DNA of 64,000 nt from Platynereis dumerilii (GCA_026936325.1 JAPTHN010000011.1:31964629-32028628); one strand, 5' to 3'. Positions 1-13,462 are shown, numbered from the stretch's first letter. A program made the numbers and translations. Notes: generated from the letters alone by a model not told the origin.

Positions 1-287
1 CCGAATACAACTAGTTACAAACATCACTACAAAAACATATTCAAGTGATAATTGCTTCCAATTGGCCTTGATTGAAAGATGAAGAGAATTGCTTCCAAAA
101 GTACAATGTGTAAACCTGGTCATACCAAGTTAAATTAAAACGTTTATAAAATAAAAGTTATTTTCATGTTTTCTTCAATTACATCAGTGTTAAAACAAAT
201 TCTGTATTTGTATTTGATACATTGTGAAACAAAATCTCTCTTATCATGACTAAAATAACTTAATTACGCAAGCTAAACATTTGAAAA
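1..287. other. Gene-free AT-rich flank
   Basis: I see no coding frame, repeat family or RNA gene here. It is ordinary AT-rich intergenic or intronic DNA leading into the hexamer array. Confidence 0.4.
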
Positions 288-505
288 ATATCAAATGCAT
301 TTGCAAATGTATTTGCATTTGCATTTAAATGCTTTTGAAAATAGCACATTTGCATTTGCATTTGCATTTGAATCATTCTGAAACATTTGCATTTGCATTT
401 AAATGCTTTTTGCTTCGAAGGCATTTACATTTGCATTTGCATTTGGTCCTTTCCGAAACATTTGCATTTGCATTTAAATGTTTTTATCGCATTTGTACCC
501 AACCC
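288..505. repeat. (TTTGCA)n hexamer array, higher-order repeat
   Basis: Runs of catttg repeat two to four times, then break, in a longer unit of about 70-80 bases seen roughly three times. Each unit ends in a variant of catttaaatg. Because the hexamer is TTTGCA, every run contains the octamer ATTTGCAT, about ten copies in 200 bases. The small open frame across it is a by-product of the repeat (alternating H and L residues) and is not a gene. Confidence 0.85.
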
Positions 506-580
506 TGGTATGCATCATTAAATGAAACGGGTCTGATACTTAAAGAAATACACAATAGATTAATAACTGATTAATCTAGC

Positions 581-1499
581 TGTGAAACAGTGAATGTTTG
601 TAACTGACTTGAATAACTGTCATGCTCATAACTGTCATGTTCTTGTAACTGTTCTGCTCCTGTAGCTGTGATTTTATATCTTTTGTGCAACTTCTTGTGT
701 AACTGTGAATGTGTCAATGCATCCTGTCAATTCTGGTCAATTTGGTCACTTCAAGCTTTTCCTTCCAACTGGAAACATTTATTTTCTTTAACTGGACTTT
801 TTACATGTAAAATGGATATTCAAGAATGTTTCATGTAGTAGGAAAATGAATTGTAAGTGTTTCTCTTTTTTACTATTTAATTGTGTATTACATTGTATGA
901 ATGATTATTGCTAGGCTTTGCATATTTATAAAAACCTAAAAAAAAAAAGACATTGCTTTCTTACAATGTATTTGATCTTATTTGATGAACTTATTTAGCA
1001 TTTATTGATTTATTTTCATAAACTTTTACAGTTAAATTACTAAGAAAACTTTTCTCATAAAATATTTATGGACTTTACTTTAATGAACTTTATTCATTGA
1101 CACAAACTTCATGACTTAGTTCATGCATTTAATTTGATAGTGCCATGCTTAATTCTTAACATAATTTATTATTAGTCAACTTTATTTAATTTATTATTAT
1201 CCACTTTACATGAACTTTATACATATTTTGCATACTTTGTACGTTGTGCTTTCTTAAACTATACATTGTCATTATTATACATGTGTGATTATTTTACTTT
1301 GCATTGCGTGCTTTATATATGTATTGTATAATGACTTAACATATTAGTAAGACCTGCTTATTTGTTTTATTTGCAGTAAACCGCTTGATACGCTTGATAC
1401 CCTTACTACGCTTGATACGCTTACTACACTAATGCTACTACAATAAAGTGAGTTGAAATCTCCTACGCCAGTCTCACTCATTTCGTCCACTTGAAAACA
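581..1499 (+). mobile_element. Solo LTR of an LTR retrotransposon
   Basis: The segment starts TGTGAAACAG and ends TTGAAAACA (TG...CA). It is flanked by the identical 5-bp word CTAGC at 576-580 and 1500-1504, the target duplication expected of an LTR element. An AATAAA polyadenylation signal lies at about 1442, near the right end, so the LTR reads left to right. Near it is a short array of cgcttgata/cgcttacta words. No internal region, tRNA primer site or second LTR is present, so this is what remains after LTR-LTR recombination. The family (Gypsy, BEL or other) cannot be told without coding sequence. Confidence 0.72.
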
Positions 1500-1504
1500 C
1501 TAGC

Positions 1505-2436
1505 CTTGCAATTTAAATTAATATACCTGTGACCATGGACCAAAAATAACATTAATAAAGATTCATAATTTTGTATTTCATGTTGGGGGCAACCACTAGG
1601 TCTCCAGGGGGGGGAGGTGGAGCTTTTTTAAGTAAATAATTTCTTTCCCAGTTTCAGCAGGGACGTAGATCCTGGAGTCCGACACAAGCGGCACCAATTC
1701 AACGTCTCATCGGATCGACATCCAATTGGAATTTTGCTCGTGAAGGTATTAACTGAACTATCTTAAAATGTTTTCGGTTCGACACCCAAGATTGAAGCGC
1801 ATAATGGAGCAGGCATGAACCATAAACATTCAGCCACCCAGCTGTGTTTAGTGATATAACAGATATAACAGAAAGATAGTTTGCTGTTGACCAATTGATA
1901 ATTAATATCTCAATATAATGCTATTTTATTCTGAAGATAAATTAATGATTATTAATTAAGAATAAAGTAGGTTGTGCTTGAATGTAATTCGTAACATATC
2001 TTGTTAGTAAGGATATTTCTGGCCTGAGAAATCCTTATTAATTTCTAAGCAGAAGGACAGACTATCAGGTTTCACAGCAAATAAACTTCCGGATGTTGCG
2101 GTTTTTGTTAATCTTCATATCAATAAGAGACGATGCTGAGTGATTGCTAAAACGTCCAAAATTGTAGATGTGGAAATAAATATGGAAATAATCATATTGA
2201 TAATGTTACATGATATTCTGTGAATGGAGACAAAAAAGCTTGGCCAACTGTTTCGTCAACTTGGCCCTTCCCCCTCTATTATAAGTTATATTTTAAGACC
2301 ACTGATATTTCTTGACTGATTACAACAGACTAATTACAACTGCTAACAGAAAACAACTTTGACAAATTCGAATTTGATAATGGAAAATCAGAATTACAAT
2401 GTATCAGAAATATATTTTACAGGGGAGTGAAGAATA
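1505..2436. other. No recognised feature
   Basis: This stretch has no open frame of note and no inverted or tandem repeat I could pair with other parts of the window. It includes a short G-run near 1608. Confidence 0.4.
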
Positions 2437-4515
2437 CATGTTGTATAAAAAGAAGGATCCTCAATTCAAAATCTGTCCACTGGTAATTGGTTATTTTGAA
2501 ACATTGAGACTACACAGTAGAAAGGAAAAGATAACAAATGGAACTTGGTAAAGGAAAATGCTAATTTCAGAAATTAGATTGATCACTTATTGAAGACTGT
2601 ATTTGTTGTGAGCTCTTAAATTCACAATTTTATTGCACTGAGGGCACATAATTGCCAGTAAGATAATTCATTTTGTTTATGGCTGTCTACTGATGATTTG
2701 TTTCAATCCCTTTCAAATGTTTTTTTCTGCTAGACTTCTGCGTTCTCTATTATAGTCAAGTTTTCTGCAGCTAATGTTTGGTCCGAAATGAAAAACCAAT
2801 ATTTAGCTCTGCTTGCGGACTTCCTCCTTAACCAAAGGCATCACAGATGGTAATGGAACAGGAACACTCATTTGTTTTGTCTGCCTATACCATTCTGACG
2901 TCAATCCCTTGTTTCAGGATTCTCGAGAAATATGATGCAAAATGATAGATCTACACGTACATTTCTGATATTTATTAATTTCCATAGAGACTGTTTGTTT
3001 TTTGACTGCAAATGATGTCTCCTGTTATGGTCATGGCTCTTGCAATGTATCTATAGCTAAAGGATTCATTTGAATTTTAATCATTATGATATCTGAAGGT
3101 CATTTCATTGCTTCCACTTTCACATACAAGATGTAGCCTATTTCTTGGACCATCATGCACATAGATTTGTGTATTTTTTCTGTAGGACAGCTTGATGAGG
3201 CAGAATAATGTATATATGTAATTTGTTTATATATTGTACAATGAAATTAACACTTGAGATGCAATGCCGTTGCTCCAGAAAGAAACACATATCATTGCAA
3301 TACACACAGAGACAATTTATGTTAAAAAAATAGATATATTTAATTCAATTGAAAAAACTGAATTCCTCCAGAGGGTGACCTAATATCAAAGGCATAATTT
3401 CACAAGAAGAAGTAGAAGAAGAATGATTGGATTTGTTCAATTTTCGTAAATGTGCAACATCATTTAGCTGGGTTGACTTGGTGTGTTAATTCTCACATGA
3501 GATATTGATTGGAGAATGCATGTGCAAAATTTTGTGCATGCAAAATACAGATATTTAGGTCATCTGTCAAGGTCCTTCGGGAGTGGCAGCCATGTTTAGT
3601 TAACGAGGCAATTAATTCTGTGTTTGATGTTTAATGGAAGATTTGCTCCTGAAGCTGCTTTTAAAAGACCAAGGGGTTTAATGAAATAATGTTCAAAGAA
3701 GACTCATCTGATATATGTGGAAATTCTCATCCTCTAAAGATTTTTTTGTAATTCTGAGAATTTGGTGAAATCATAATTTTCTTTAAAAATGACTGACCAC
3801 TCATCATTTTATTTCTTCTAAATGTATTCATTTTTATATCACTTCTTTTTCAATTGATGAAAAAAATTAATGTTTGGAATGATGCTAAGATTTTCCATAA
3901 CATCGCATATCTTTCAGTAATACCTGTTTAAATATTCTTCGCACTGAGTCATTTAGACAGTATCATATATGAAAGGGAACAGCTGAATTAAAATAATTTA
4001 TATTTCAGTTTAAATGTCTGACTGATATTGTCACTATAAAGATCATCATTCTAATCACTACACTATACTTAAAATACTATGTACATTTTCTCTTTGATAT
4101 TCATGTAATCACTGTACTGACACCTCTAAAGAGTAGTTTTCAAGGAACAGGGCAATATGCTAACAGTGCTGTCAAATAAATCTGTATCAATACTCAATAG
4201 GTGTGTTAGTATTATCCATTCACTTCAAAACCACTTAAACCTTGCTAGTTTAAGGATTTATCCTCTTGCGATTAGTTTATGGTGACAAAAACTTACTGTA
4301 GAGACATACAGAGGGATTTAATGGTTTCTGGTAATGTTTCCCTGCTCATGTAATGTCTGCCTTTTTCATGTTTATCTGTTTGAAGCAATATAGTGTGTTT
4401 TATCTGATGAATCAGAATTTGTTGAAATAAGATATAATTTCTTTCGTCATGCAATTTCTAGAATAATTATTATTGGAACTGGCAATCTGCAGGATGAAAA
4501 TGGAATTTATAACAG
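2437..4515 (+). repeat. Duplicated non-coding segment, copy P1
   Basis: This block aligns in the same orientation with 24810-29260 (P2), and parts align with 32990-33480 (P3). Shared landmarks are ctggtaattggtt near 2476, gatgatttgtttcaatcc near 2692, gaggtcatctgtcaaggtc-like words near 3560, and the ggtttctggtaatgtt stretch near 4322. Divergence is clearly visible with many small indels, so the duplication is old. P1 lacks the transposon insertions found in P2, so it records their empty sites. No protein is encoded. Confidence 0.75.
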
Positions 4516-5023
4516 TTAATAAAAGAAAGTGTGAGGCAAGGATCATATAAATATTGCAAAATGTTTTTCTTTGAAGTACGTATAGGTTATACAACGAATT
4601 TGAGGTGTATAAATAACCCCTGAAATGTTAGTTATACACCGAAAATGAGTTGTATTACTCCATACAGTGTATATGACTCCCGAAAGATTTTTAACTGAAT
4701 TTGTGGCTTTGTTGTCATTTTTAGGTGCGTTGTTTGCAGAAAAAGCAGTACAACAGGCTAACTTAATCCCCAACAGTGGTATAACTAACAAATCTGTTGG
4801 TTATACCATGGCAAAAGACAATAGAAAACTGTCTTGGTGGAGTATAACAGGCTTTTTAAAATGCCTGAGCAGCTGTGTATGTATGTAACTGGCTGGGTTA
4901 TTGCATAAGGGCATTGCCAGACTGATAAGCTAGGCTGTTGTAGGCAGGCAAAGGCAGTATATGCTGTTGAATGGAACAACGCCAGGCTGCAGCAGCTTGC
5001 TCAAGTTAGGAATGTTAGGCTAT
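4516..5023. other. No recognised feature
   Basis: Short frames occur on both strands (for example 4667-4888 plus), but none has a recognisable domain or clean splice context. Nothing else can be supported. Confidence 0.35.
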
Positions 5024-5826
5024 AGTAGGGGGGCTTAGCCTCAATATTGGGTGGAATCGTTCACTTTATTACGATTTTATGAGGTTTTGGTTGTGGGTAG
5101 CCATGACCAAGACCTTTCAAAATCCACCGACCGCCAAGCTGATTTCACCCCCTGGTGGCCGTATTTGGCAAATCCAATATGGCCGCCATCAGATATCGGC
5201 GATATCCTAACTTTTCAACCGGGCATCATAAAAGCACAAGTGATACATCTAGTTTGGGGTTTTTCTGACTGAGGAATTGATTTTTGGCATCAATTTGGTG
5301 ATTTGAGCAATCCTGGTGGCCATATTGCACAAAATCAAGATGGCCGCCCTAAAATTGACGTATTGACGTAATTTCATTACCAAGCGTCAGATATTCTCAT
5401 ATGATACCTCTATTTTGGGGTTATCATGGACAAAGAAATCATTTTTTGCATTCTTTCTTTGATTAGACTATCCCCTGATGGTCATCTGGGATTTCAGTAA
5501 CATGTTTAAGTCAGTGAAATGATGCCTATGGGCATTAAATCATTTCGCTCAATCTGCTGGAAGAAACAATGTCAGATAACTTGGATCAGAGAAAGCTCAT
5601 ATGAAAAGTAAAACCTCCTACAATATGCTTAAATCGCCAAATGTTGCCACATTGTCATTTATTAATTTCTTTATAATTATTTTATAACACAACCAATTGT
5701 TTGGCCCAAATGGAGGTCTTGTCAATTAAAAAAATTGTTTAATTGAGTTAAGTTACAAGTAATTAAATACAGCTCACTTGCTGAGAACTATCATGGCTGA
5801 TTGATATCAAATCAAGAATGGTGGTC
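5024..5826 (+). repeat. Left arm of foldback 1
   Basis: Pairs with 9125-9916. It contains gccaccag/ctggtggc and 'gatggccgcc' words that recur in it. The inner edge is at gatatcaaatcaagaatggt. The open frame in each arm is mirrored in the other and is not a gene. Confidence 0.8.
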
Positions 5827-5975
5827 GTTACTAAGCATTACAGATTCTCATATGACACCTTCTTTTTGCGGTTTTAATGGACAAGGAATTCATTTTTTAT
5901 ATTGTTCCTTTGATTGGAGCACCCCTGGTGCCCTTTTTGGATTCTGACAATATGTTTTTGAGTCAATGGAAACTA
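5827..5975 (+). repeat. Internal duplicate of an arm segment
   Basis: This sequence, just inside the left arm, resembles about 5376-5515 of that same arm in direct orientation. Shared words are attctcatatga, atggacaa, attcattttt/atcatttttt and tttgatta/tttgattgga. It shows that the arm sequence had tandem internal structure before or during formation of the palindrome. Confidence 0.55.
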
Positions 5976-8900
5976 TGCACGATTTTGCACATGTATTTTG
6001 TAGGATTGAATTATTTATTGTAGACCTTTTTGAACTGAGACCCTTTTTTATGGCTTTTTATCTTGAGATGTTATTTGTCATCTAATTTGCATTGCAAGAT
6101 CACTCAATTAATAGGGACAATAGGGTACACTCTTCACTTTTTAGCTATTTGACTTCTTTCTGCTCAAAGAACAGCTTCTTTGGTCTTCGTACAATTGAGG
6201 GACCATGCAATGTCAATAAATATCAGACATATTCGTTTTAGCACACAGCCTTATCCACTTGAACACCCAGATATTCATAATTTACAGCCAACTCTCACTG
6301 CAGCTGTATAGGCACCACATGGATTTAAACCTTCTTTAAACTGATGATTGAAGAAATCAATATACCATCAAATAATGCCCCATGCAGTAGGACATTATGT
6401 GCGGTGGACGTTGTCAATTTGCAATTTTGTATTTCACTGTTAGAAAATAAATGGTGACTGGCATTCTCCCCTCTGAAAGAAAAATTCAATCCAGACTAGC
6501 ACCCCTTTCCAAACTTGGAAGTGAAAGTCCAGAGTGATAACTTGGATTAGGTTGTATTCTGGAGCCCAAAATGTGCGGTTTCCATTGATATAGCATTGGT
6601 GCATCCTAGCACCTTGCTCCCAGACTTGCAACAGTGGCTCAGTTTCACTTGTTGTGAGATGTGATATGCAATACAGCAGAACAATAAACTAATGTAGGCC
6701 TATAGACTGCATACTGTATTCATAAATGCAGGGATTTGCGGTAGGGTGTTATTGAAATAGCAGGTGCTTGTGTGGACAAGATTAGGGCAAGATATCCAAT
6801 TGATATATAACAGAAAAGCCTTGATTTCTCTGAAAAGAAGGGAGGTATTTAAGCACCCCAACCTGAATTCTGCTCAGTTAAAACAAAAGTCCATGAGGCC
6901 GATTATCTTGCTAACTTACATGGTGACTTTCTCACTTCAACATGTAAATGATTAGATAAATGTTTATCAATAAATAAATGCTATACTCTTGATAAGGGAG
7001 AACATGATTCAGTTTTTTTTTAAATATTTTGAATTGTCATACAATATGCCATCAGTAATGTTATGCTTGACAGTTGGACAAAAATCACTGAAGTTGAATG
7101 AGCAATTTCGAAATTCTCCTTCAGCATCAGTCAAAGTGAGTTGCATGAAAACTGTCATCATGTCAGTGGCTGGCAATCTGCTTTTTGTACTAGAATAATG
7201 TATGTCATTCATCCAACTACTGACAGAAAAAACAACAATAGAATTACTATTCTGCTGTTTGCATTTTCCAAGAAAATCACAATCATCAACAAGCCAGCCA
7301 ATCTGCCATTTTCTGACATTGAGATACTTCAGAGATCAGATTGGGACTCTCAGAGGCACTGGCGGACTGGCCTATGTGGCAGCTGGCAGCTGCGATGAGC
7401 CCATCCACGGGTGTCTATTCAAGATGCCAAAAAATAAAAATTTCAAGAAAAAAGTGAAATTTTGCTATCAGGTTCATGATTGTGTTGCATAAGGGACACA
7501 GCCTTTCAAGTGGGGACCGGCATTTCGGGCCCCGTGGCAAAATAAGTCAGTCGGCCCATCGGTCCCTGCCATCAGCGATATTCAAAAAATAAAAAAGCAA
7601 TACTGCAGGCCTGATTTGGCAAATTGCTAGAATTAGGTTGCCTTGTCTTGGTAACCAAGGAAAATCAGGGCCCTTACAATCAGCATTAGGTGATAGGGCC
7701 CTGCATGGGATGGGACGGGAGTCACGGGACTATGGGCCCCGCCGCCCGTGGGACCCACGGGAGTCCCTAACTGTTTTGGGACCGGGAGTGGGACAGGAGC
7801 GGGATCAGAGATGGCGGGATTGGATCCTCTTCATCCATAATGCCAGAAATCTTACATGTATCTTTGATCAAATTACATCAGTTGTCATCAGTTTTTCCAG
7901 AAACCAATTATTCCCTGAGGTACTAACCACTCCTCTAAGCTTTTCTCTTTGGGACTCGGAGTGCCACAACATAGTTGTCAAAGAAAGGAAGATGTCTGGG
8001 ATCAATAAAATGTTCATAAGGGCTGTTTTATAGCAATTGCACTCATCAGAAATATCAAGGTTAAGCTCTGATTATTATAATTAAAATGATTGTAATGAAA
8101 TATTGATGGCAGATGTACGCTGTCTATCATATTGAACGACATGTGTGCAAATTTGAAGTTCCTGCATTGCTTACTTCAGAAACAGCAAGACATTGAAGAC
8201 GAATTTTTGCACATTTTCTCACCGCAGTTCTTGCTAATAATTAAAAAAAAAAGAGTAGCTGAGAATATAATTGATTCTCTAAAAAGATCATCTTGTGTGA
8301 CAAACACCACAGGTTCCATTGCTGTAACACAAACACAGGTTTTGTATAAATCTTGAGATCCTGCATCAATGTGTGTCAAGATGGTTGTCCTCTCCAGAAC
8401 AACAATTAATGTTTGTGATGCTCTCACTAATTCACGTTAGACATCACCAAGATACTTACACCACTGGAAAAGCTGATATCTAACTGACAATTTTGCATGT
8501 TTAGCGCCCGCCTAGGGATTAACTGTGTTTACAACAGCAAACAAACAATCAGATTATTGTTTATTTTGCAAAAATTATAAGGTAAAATGTATAATAGAAG
8601 AAGCATGTGATGTCTAAGTCAGTTAGACACTTCTTTGTCGGGTTCTAACATGCATTTTTGTCAGTTAGATCCCTACCTCTGGTCAGGAAATAATCATTCT
8701 AAAGATACTGCTTGTTGAGAAATTGTCTCCTGTTTAATAGCAGAATATCATCTTGATTATTCAAAATATTTTTTCAAGAGTATTGTGAACTTACGATCTT
8801 TGAGGGTAAATATATTCAGTCCACAAGCTTATTGGAGAGTGTCCTTTAAAAATGTTTTGCCACAATTATTCTAAAGAACTAGGAACTCAAATTCTGTATC

Positions 8901-9124
8901 CAAATGAAGGTGTTCTTTTCATATATCATGTATGAAACCCATATTTTGTAGATTATCTCGAACATCAGTACAAATATCAGAGGACATTAATCACATGATG
9001 GTGCAAAATGAAGGAAGAGGCTCAAATCTAAGGGATGAAAAAATAAAGAGGTTTCTGCTAATACTGCTATTATGTATGTAATTCTAAAATTTGCATTATG
9101 TTCTGGTTAAACAAAAGAGAAACA
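5976..9124. other. Loop of foldback 1, no gene recognised
   Basis: Many short frames are present, none convincing. A G+C-rich patch at about 7650-7830 is made of ggga/tggga/cggga words and produces a 131-codon frame of low-complexity composition. A stretch near 7358-7572 has tggcggactggcc at one end and ggcccatcggtccctgcc at the other. It may be a degraded MITE, but I could not find a target duplication. Confidence 0.35.
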
Positions 9125-9916
9125 GACCACCATTCTTGATTTGATATCAATCAGCCATGATAGTTCTCAGCAAGTAAGCTGTATTTAATTGCTTGTAACT
9201 TAACTAAATTAAACAATTTTTTTAATTGACAAGACCTTCATTTGGGTCAAACAATTGGTAATGTTATAAAACAATTATAAAGAAATTAATAAATGACAAT
9301 GTGGCATATTTGGCGATTTAAGCATATTGTAGGAGGTTTTACTTTTCATATGAGCTTTCTCTGATCCAAGTTATCTGACATTGTTTCTTCCAGCAGATTG
9401 AGCGAAATGATTTAATGCCCATAGGCATCATTTCACTGACTTAAACATGTTACTGAAATCCCAGATGACCATCAGGGGATAGTCTAATCAAAGAAAGAAT
9501 GCAAAAAATGAATTCCTTGCCCATGATAACCCCAAAATAGAGGTATCATATGAGAATATATGACGCTTAGTAACGAAGTTACGTCAATACGTCAATTTTA
9601 GGGCGGCCATCTTGATTTTGTGCAATATGGCCACCACGATTGCTCAAATCACCAAATTGATGCCAAAAATCAATTCCTCAGTCAGAAAAACCCCAAACTA
9701 GATGTATCACTTGTGCTTTTATGATGCCCGGTTGAAAAGTTAGGATATCGCCGATATCTGATGGCGGCCATATTGGATTTGCCAAATACGGCCACCAGGG
9801 GGTGAAATCAGCTTGGCGGTCGGTGGATTTTGAAAGGTCTTGGTCATGGCTACTCACAACCAAAACCTCATAAAATCGTAATAAAGTGAACGATTTTTTG
9901 ACTAAGCCCCCCTACT
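9125..9916 (-). repeat. Right arm of foldback 1
   Basis: Reverse complement of 5024-5826. It begins at gaccaccattcttgattt and ends ctaagcccccctact. Confidence 0.8.
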
Positions 9917-10717
9917 ACTACAGCAATTCCACTGGAGCAGCTTTGTTCGTACATCCAATTGTCCATTCATGCATTCATTGCTGGTCAAATCGGTACGCTT
10001 CTTTTGAGTTTGGATAGGCAGCTGTCATAGTGCCCCAGTCAAAAAATATACAATCACTTAGTATTATTGCAATGACCGCTTGTGGTAGACTCTGATCCTG
10101 TCAAAGAAACCAAAATTCTGCCTTTTATTAGGGGTGACCCCTTTCTTTTTAAAACTTATCTCAGTTGTCACCACCATTCCAATGAATTGAATAAAGCTGA
10201 TTGTAACTGCATTAAAATAAGCTAAGTGTAATATTTGCAGCACAAGGTTTTCAAACTTGAAGATGAACTGGTATAATAATCATCCTTCATCTTATATGAA
10301 TAAAGAACACTTCCCGATTTCTGAATACTCCGTGCCTGGACCTTCAAGTTACAACAAACCCATATCACTACCTAATTTAGACTTCTGACATTTTGTCACA
10401 TTGGCCCGTATTCATTTCTTTATTTTGACTTATTGTATTTTTCATGTAGCTTATTTTACAAATATTCTCTTCACCACACTGACACCGGTATGACCTTGAT
10501 AAGCAATGAAAACAAGAAATTGGAAAAAGGGACAAAAAATCAGAGTAATGTGTGGTTGCATGGACTGGAAAGACAATAGGATAATGAAAACATCTGTGGT
10601 TGTTTCTTGAAATAGCAGGAAGCAACAAATGAGAAAAGAGAAAAGAAGCTTACTTCTCTAAGTGATTTTTGAAAAAAAACGGAGCCACATTTTATTTCTC
10701 TTCTCAATTATTCAGAT
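9917..10717. other. Spacer between palindromes 1 and 2
   Basis: No supported gene or repeat. An 83-codon frame on the minus strand (10377-10628) has no recognisable family. Confidence 0.35.
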
Positions 10718-11188
10718 AGTCCAGTCAATTTATGTCATAACATGCCCTGACCCCAAAAAAATTGCAAGAAATTGTTTTATTGCATTTTCTCACAGTATAG
10801 AGTCATAAGAACAACATACTAAAAGTCTGCCAAAATTTGGTCAGCCGAAGTGGGTTAATTAGGTCATCCAAAATTTAGCCGCTAATCGCCCAAAATTTCG
10901 GAAATATTAGTCTAGTGGAAGCTTACAAAAGCATGTTTTGGGGTATAAATGATGTTTTATGGTCAATTTTGGTACTTAGGTGTGTCCTGAGGCAAATTCA
11001 GCCAGGTGTCACATTGGCACCCTCAAAACAAGCTTTTAATTGGCCAAAAACAAAATGGCCGCTAATTATTAAGAAAAATGTCCATAACTTCCTTAATATT
11101 GGTGATAGAATGCTGATTTCAGTGTCTATACCTATGTTTTCAGGGTCAACCAATGCAAATAAACCATGTAATTGTTAATAGCTCCTTT
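10718..11188 (+). repeat. Left arm of foldback 2
   Basis: Pairs with 14667-15128. Landmarks are ccgctaatcgcccaaaattt and caaaatggccgctaattatt. Confidence 0.78.
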
Positions 11189-13462
11189 CCAATTGATGAC
11201 ATATGCCCTCAATATTAGCAAAATATTGATAAATTAATCAACTAAGTGGGTTGGATAGGAGCAAAGTCTGCGCATCATTTCGCAATCAAAAAAATAGTTT
11301 TCTGGTAATTCCACCATGAAGGCTTTTCCTAAAATATAAAGAGATAATTTATAATAAAATACTTTAACAATGACAAGAAGATTTAAATATAAATACATTG
11401 TACTCACAGGAAGAGTGTTTAATACAACACCAATACAAGATATTGGAAATCATCACAAATTTGTAATTATAATAGGCCTGTTGATACTCAAATTTACAAG
11501 TCATGCAAATCTTTTCAAACATATCACCTCATGTGATGTTTATCTCAGTGGTATTCATAGTTCATACAGGTGCCACTGTGATATCACATGAGCAGGCCTA
11601 ATTATCCAAACATACAACTGGCCAGTGACTGCCCACTTTTCCTTGACACATTCTTCCTCAGACAAAGTGCCACTTTGAAAGTGGATTTGTCCATGTGACA
11701 CTTGGCATGGCCCACATACAGAAGAGAAGCACATGCCCTGTTTGCTGCAGTGGCATCTGAAAAACATGCAGCTATAACAGTCTCAATGAATAACTTTGAA
11801 CAGTGCTTCTGGAGCAGAATTCGCATCCATCATATCAGGGAAGCTTGGTTAATTGATCGATTAGTTTCTGCATGAGACAATTGCTTTGTTTTTCCCAAAT
11901 GTTACCATGTTGTAGCATTCATGCCTTCATCATGGCCATGCACATCATCACTTGGTGGTAGCTCCTCAGAGAGTGATAACATGCAGCTGAGGCTGAAGGT
12001 GACAATTGTTCCTACAGGATAGTTTTTGGCAGCAGTCACTTTCGTACGTGGGATATTGTATTACAGCGAATAAATACCATCTCCCAAGTTCCAACCTGCC
12101 TATAAACAGTGCAACCATAGCTTTGCATTCGTTGATTGCAGCAACAAAATGACTTTTTGTGGTGAGTAAAACTCCTTGGCCCTCTCTTAGGGTACAATCT
12201 CCATTCATCAATTTGGGTACCACTGTCTTCTTTCCAATACCCTGGAAGTCATGTCACACCGACTGAAGTATACAGGAATAGGGTGTGGGTGCACACATCA
12301 GCTCCAAGCATCTGCTTTATCACCTTGAGATCTGCCATTGATACTGTCAGATCAGATTCTCCTTCAGCTTGAATCACAGGGCAATGTCTCTTGAAGTCAT
12401 ATATCGGGAAGGTAGCCAAATTAGGTCTTGTCTCTTGACATTATTCGAGATAAAATCCTCTTTCATGCCAGTAAATATCATTTTATGTGTGATACTGAGT
12501 GTGACTCGGTTCAATCATTTCATTCTCACGATTTTCTTCTCATTATTCACAGCCAGAGGAACTGTATTTTCATGAGCCAAAAAAAAAGCCAGTGATATAA
12601 GGACATAGCCAAATAAAATCCACGGATGCCAGACCCTTGCACCAAATGTCATGTCCGTCCACAAAAACAGAGCATTGATCAGCCAATATCTTCTTGATAT
12701 AACATGAAAGATAACGACAATGAACAGCTCATTGCAACTGAAGATCCAGGTCCCATGGCTATGAATAATGAAAAGAAAATCTTAAGGATGGAATCATGGA
12801 ACCGAATCAAGTTTACACACCAATTAATATTTACTAGCAAGAAAGAAGGAAGGGAAGATGATCATCTTGAAGATACAACTAAGACAGCAACGGATCCCTG
12901 GAGTTGGTCGGAATTACAATATTATTTAGGTTTGATGATGTTGTATCTCATCTTTTACGGCCAAGCGATACGGAAACAAAAATGGAAATCAGATGCCCAA
13001 ATTAAATAAAGTGCCATTGAAAAGTGTGGCTATTGCAAAAGCCTATAGTGCTGTGAAATTGATAAAATTACAACCTGCACAAAAAGCTTTTTCACTTCAA
13101 ATAGTTGTGTTCAAAGTTCTGCAGACAATCTTGGAAATATGTCGTTTCAAATTCTTCTGTGCAGAATATCCGGTGCAGATGTAGTCGTAGTCAATCACAG
13201 AGTATCATGTTTGACTTTCCACAATGGTCATGAAGAGATGACAAGGAGCAAATTAAATCACCATAGTTGAAAATTTCAAAGGAAGCAATTTCAATTGCAG
13301 AGCAATAGATGTTGTTGGCCAATTGCAGAATTTTGCTACATAGGCCTATATCAAGAACTTAAACATGGTCATGGGTTTTCTGGAATACAGAATTTAGAAT
13401 TTTGCAGCATGTGCAGATGTATTAAATCATTGTGGGTTTGCTGGGTATGGTAATTGTTATTA
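11189..13462. other. Loop of foldback 2: coding-like scraps, unassigned
   Basis: On the minus strand, 11555-12223 translates to several overlapping short frames with protein-like composition (a cysteine- and alanine-rich run at 11602-11826 and a run at 11966-12223), broken by stops. On the plus strand, 12704-13009 gives a 101-codon acidic frame with a W-S-W-S-E-L stretch. None matches a family I can name. They may be remains of a transposase or of a captured gene. Confidence 0.25.

Larger units (their letters stand above)
5024..9916. mobile_element. Foldback element 1 (large inverted repeat)
   Basis: Arms of about 0.8 kb at 5024-5826 and 9125-9916 are reverse complements with only scattered mismatches, enclosing 3.3 kb of unrelated sequence. 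The termini read agtaggggggcttag at the left and its complement at the right. TA dinucleotides flank both ends, which would fit a TA target site but is weak evidence in this AT-rich DNA. No transposase frame is visible inside, so if this is a transposon it is non-autonomous. The alternative is a segmental inverted duplication. Confidence 0.7.

Noticed and set aside
7358-7572. Possible hAT-type MITE with tggcggactggcc ends
   Set aside because: The ends are only loosely complementary and no 8-bp duplication was found.
7638-8033. 131-codon frame with G/R/P-rich start
   Set aside because: The first part is low-complexity ggga-type repeat and the rest has no similarity I recognise. It is probably a chance frame.
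5051-9863. Matching frames at 5051-5272 (plus) and 9678-9863 (minus)
   Set aside because: A mirror image of the foldback 1 arms, not a pair of genes.
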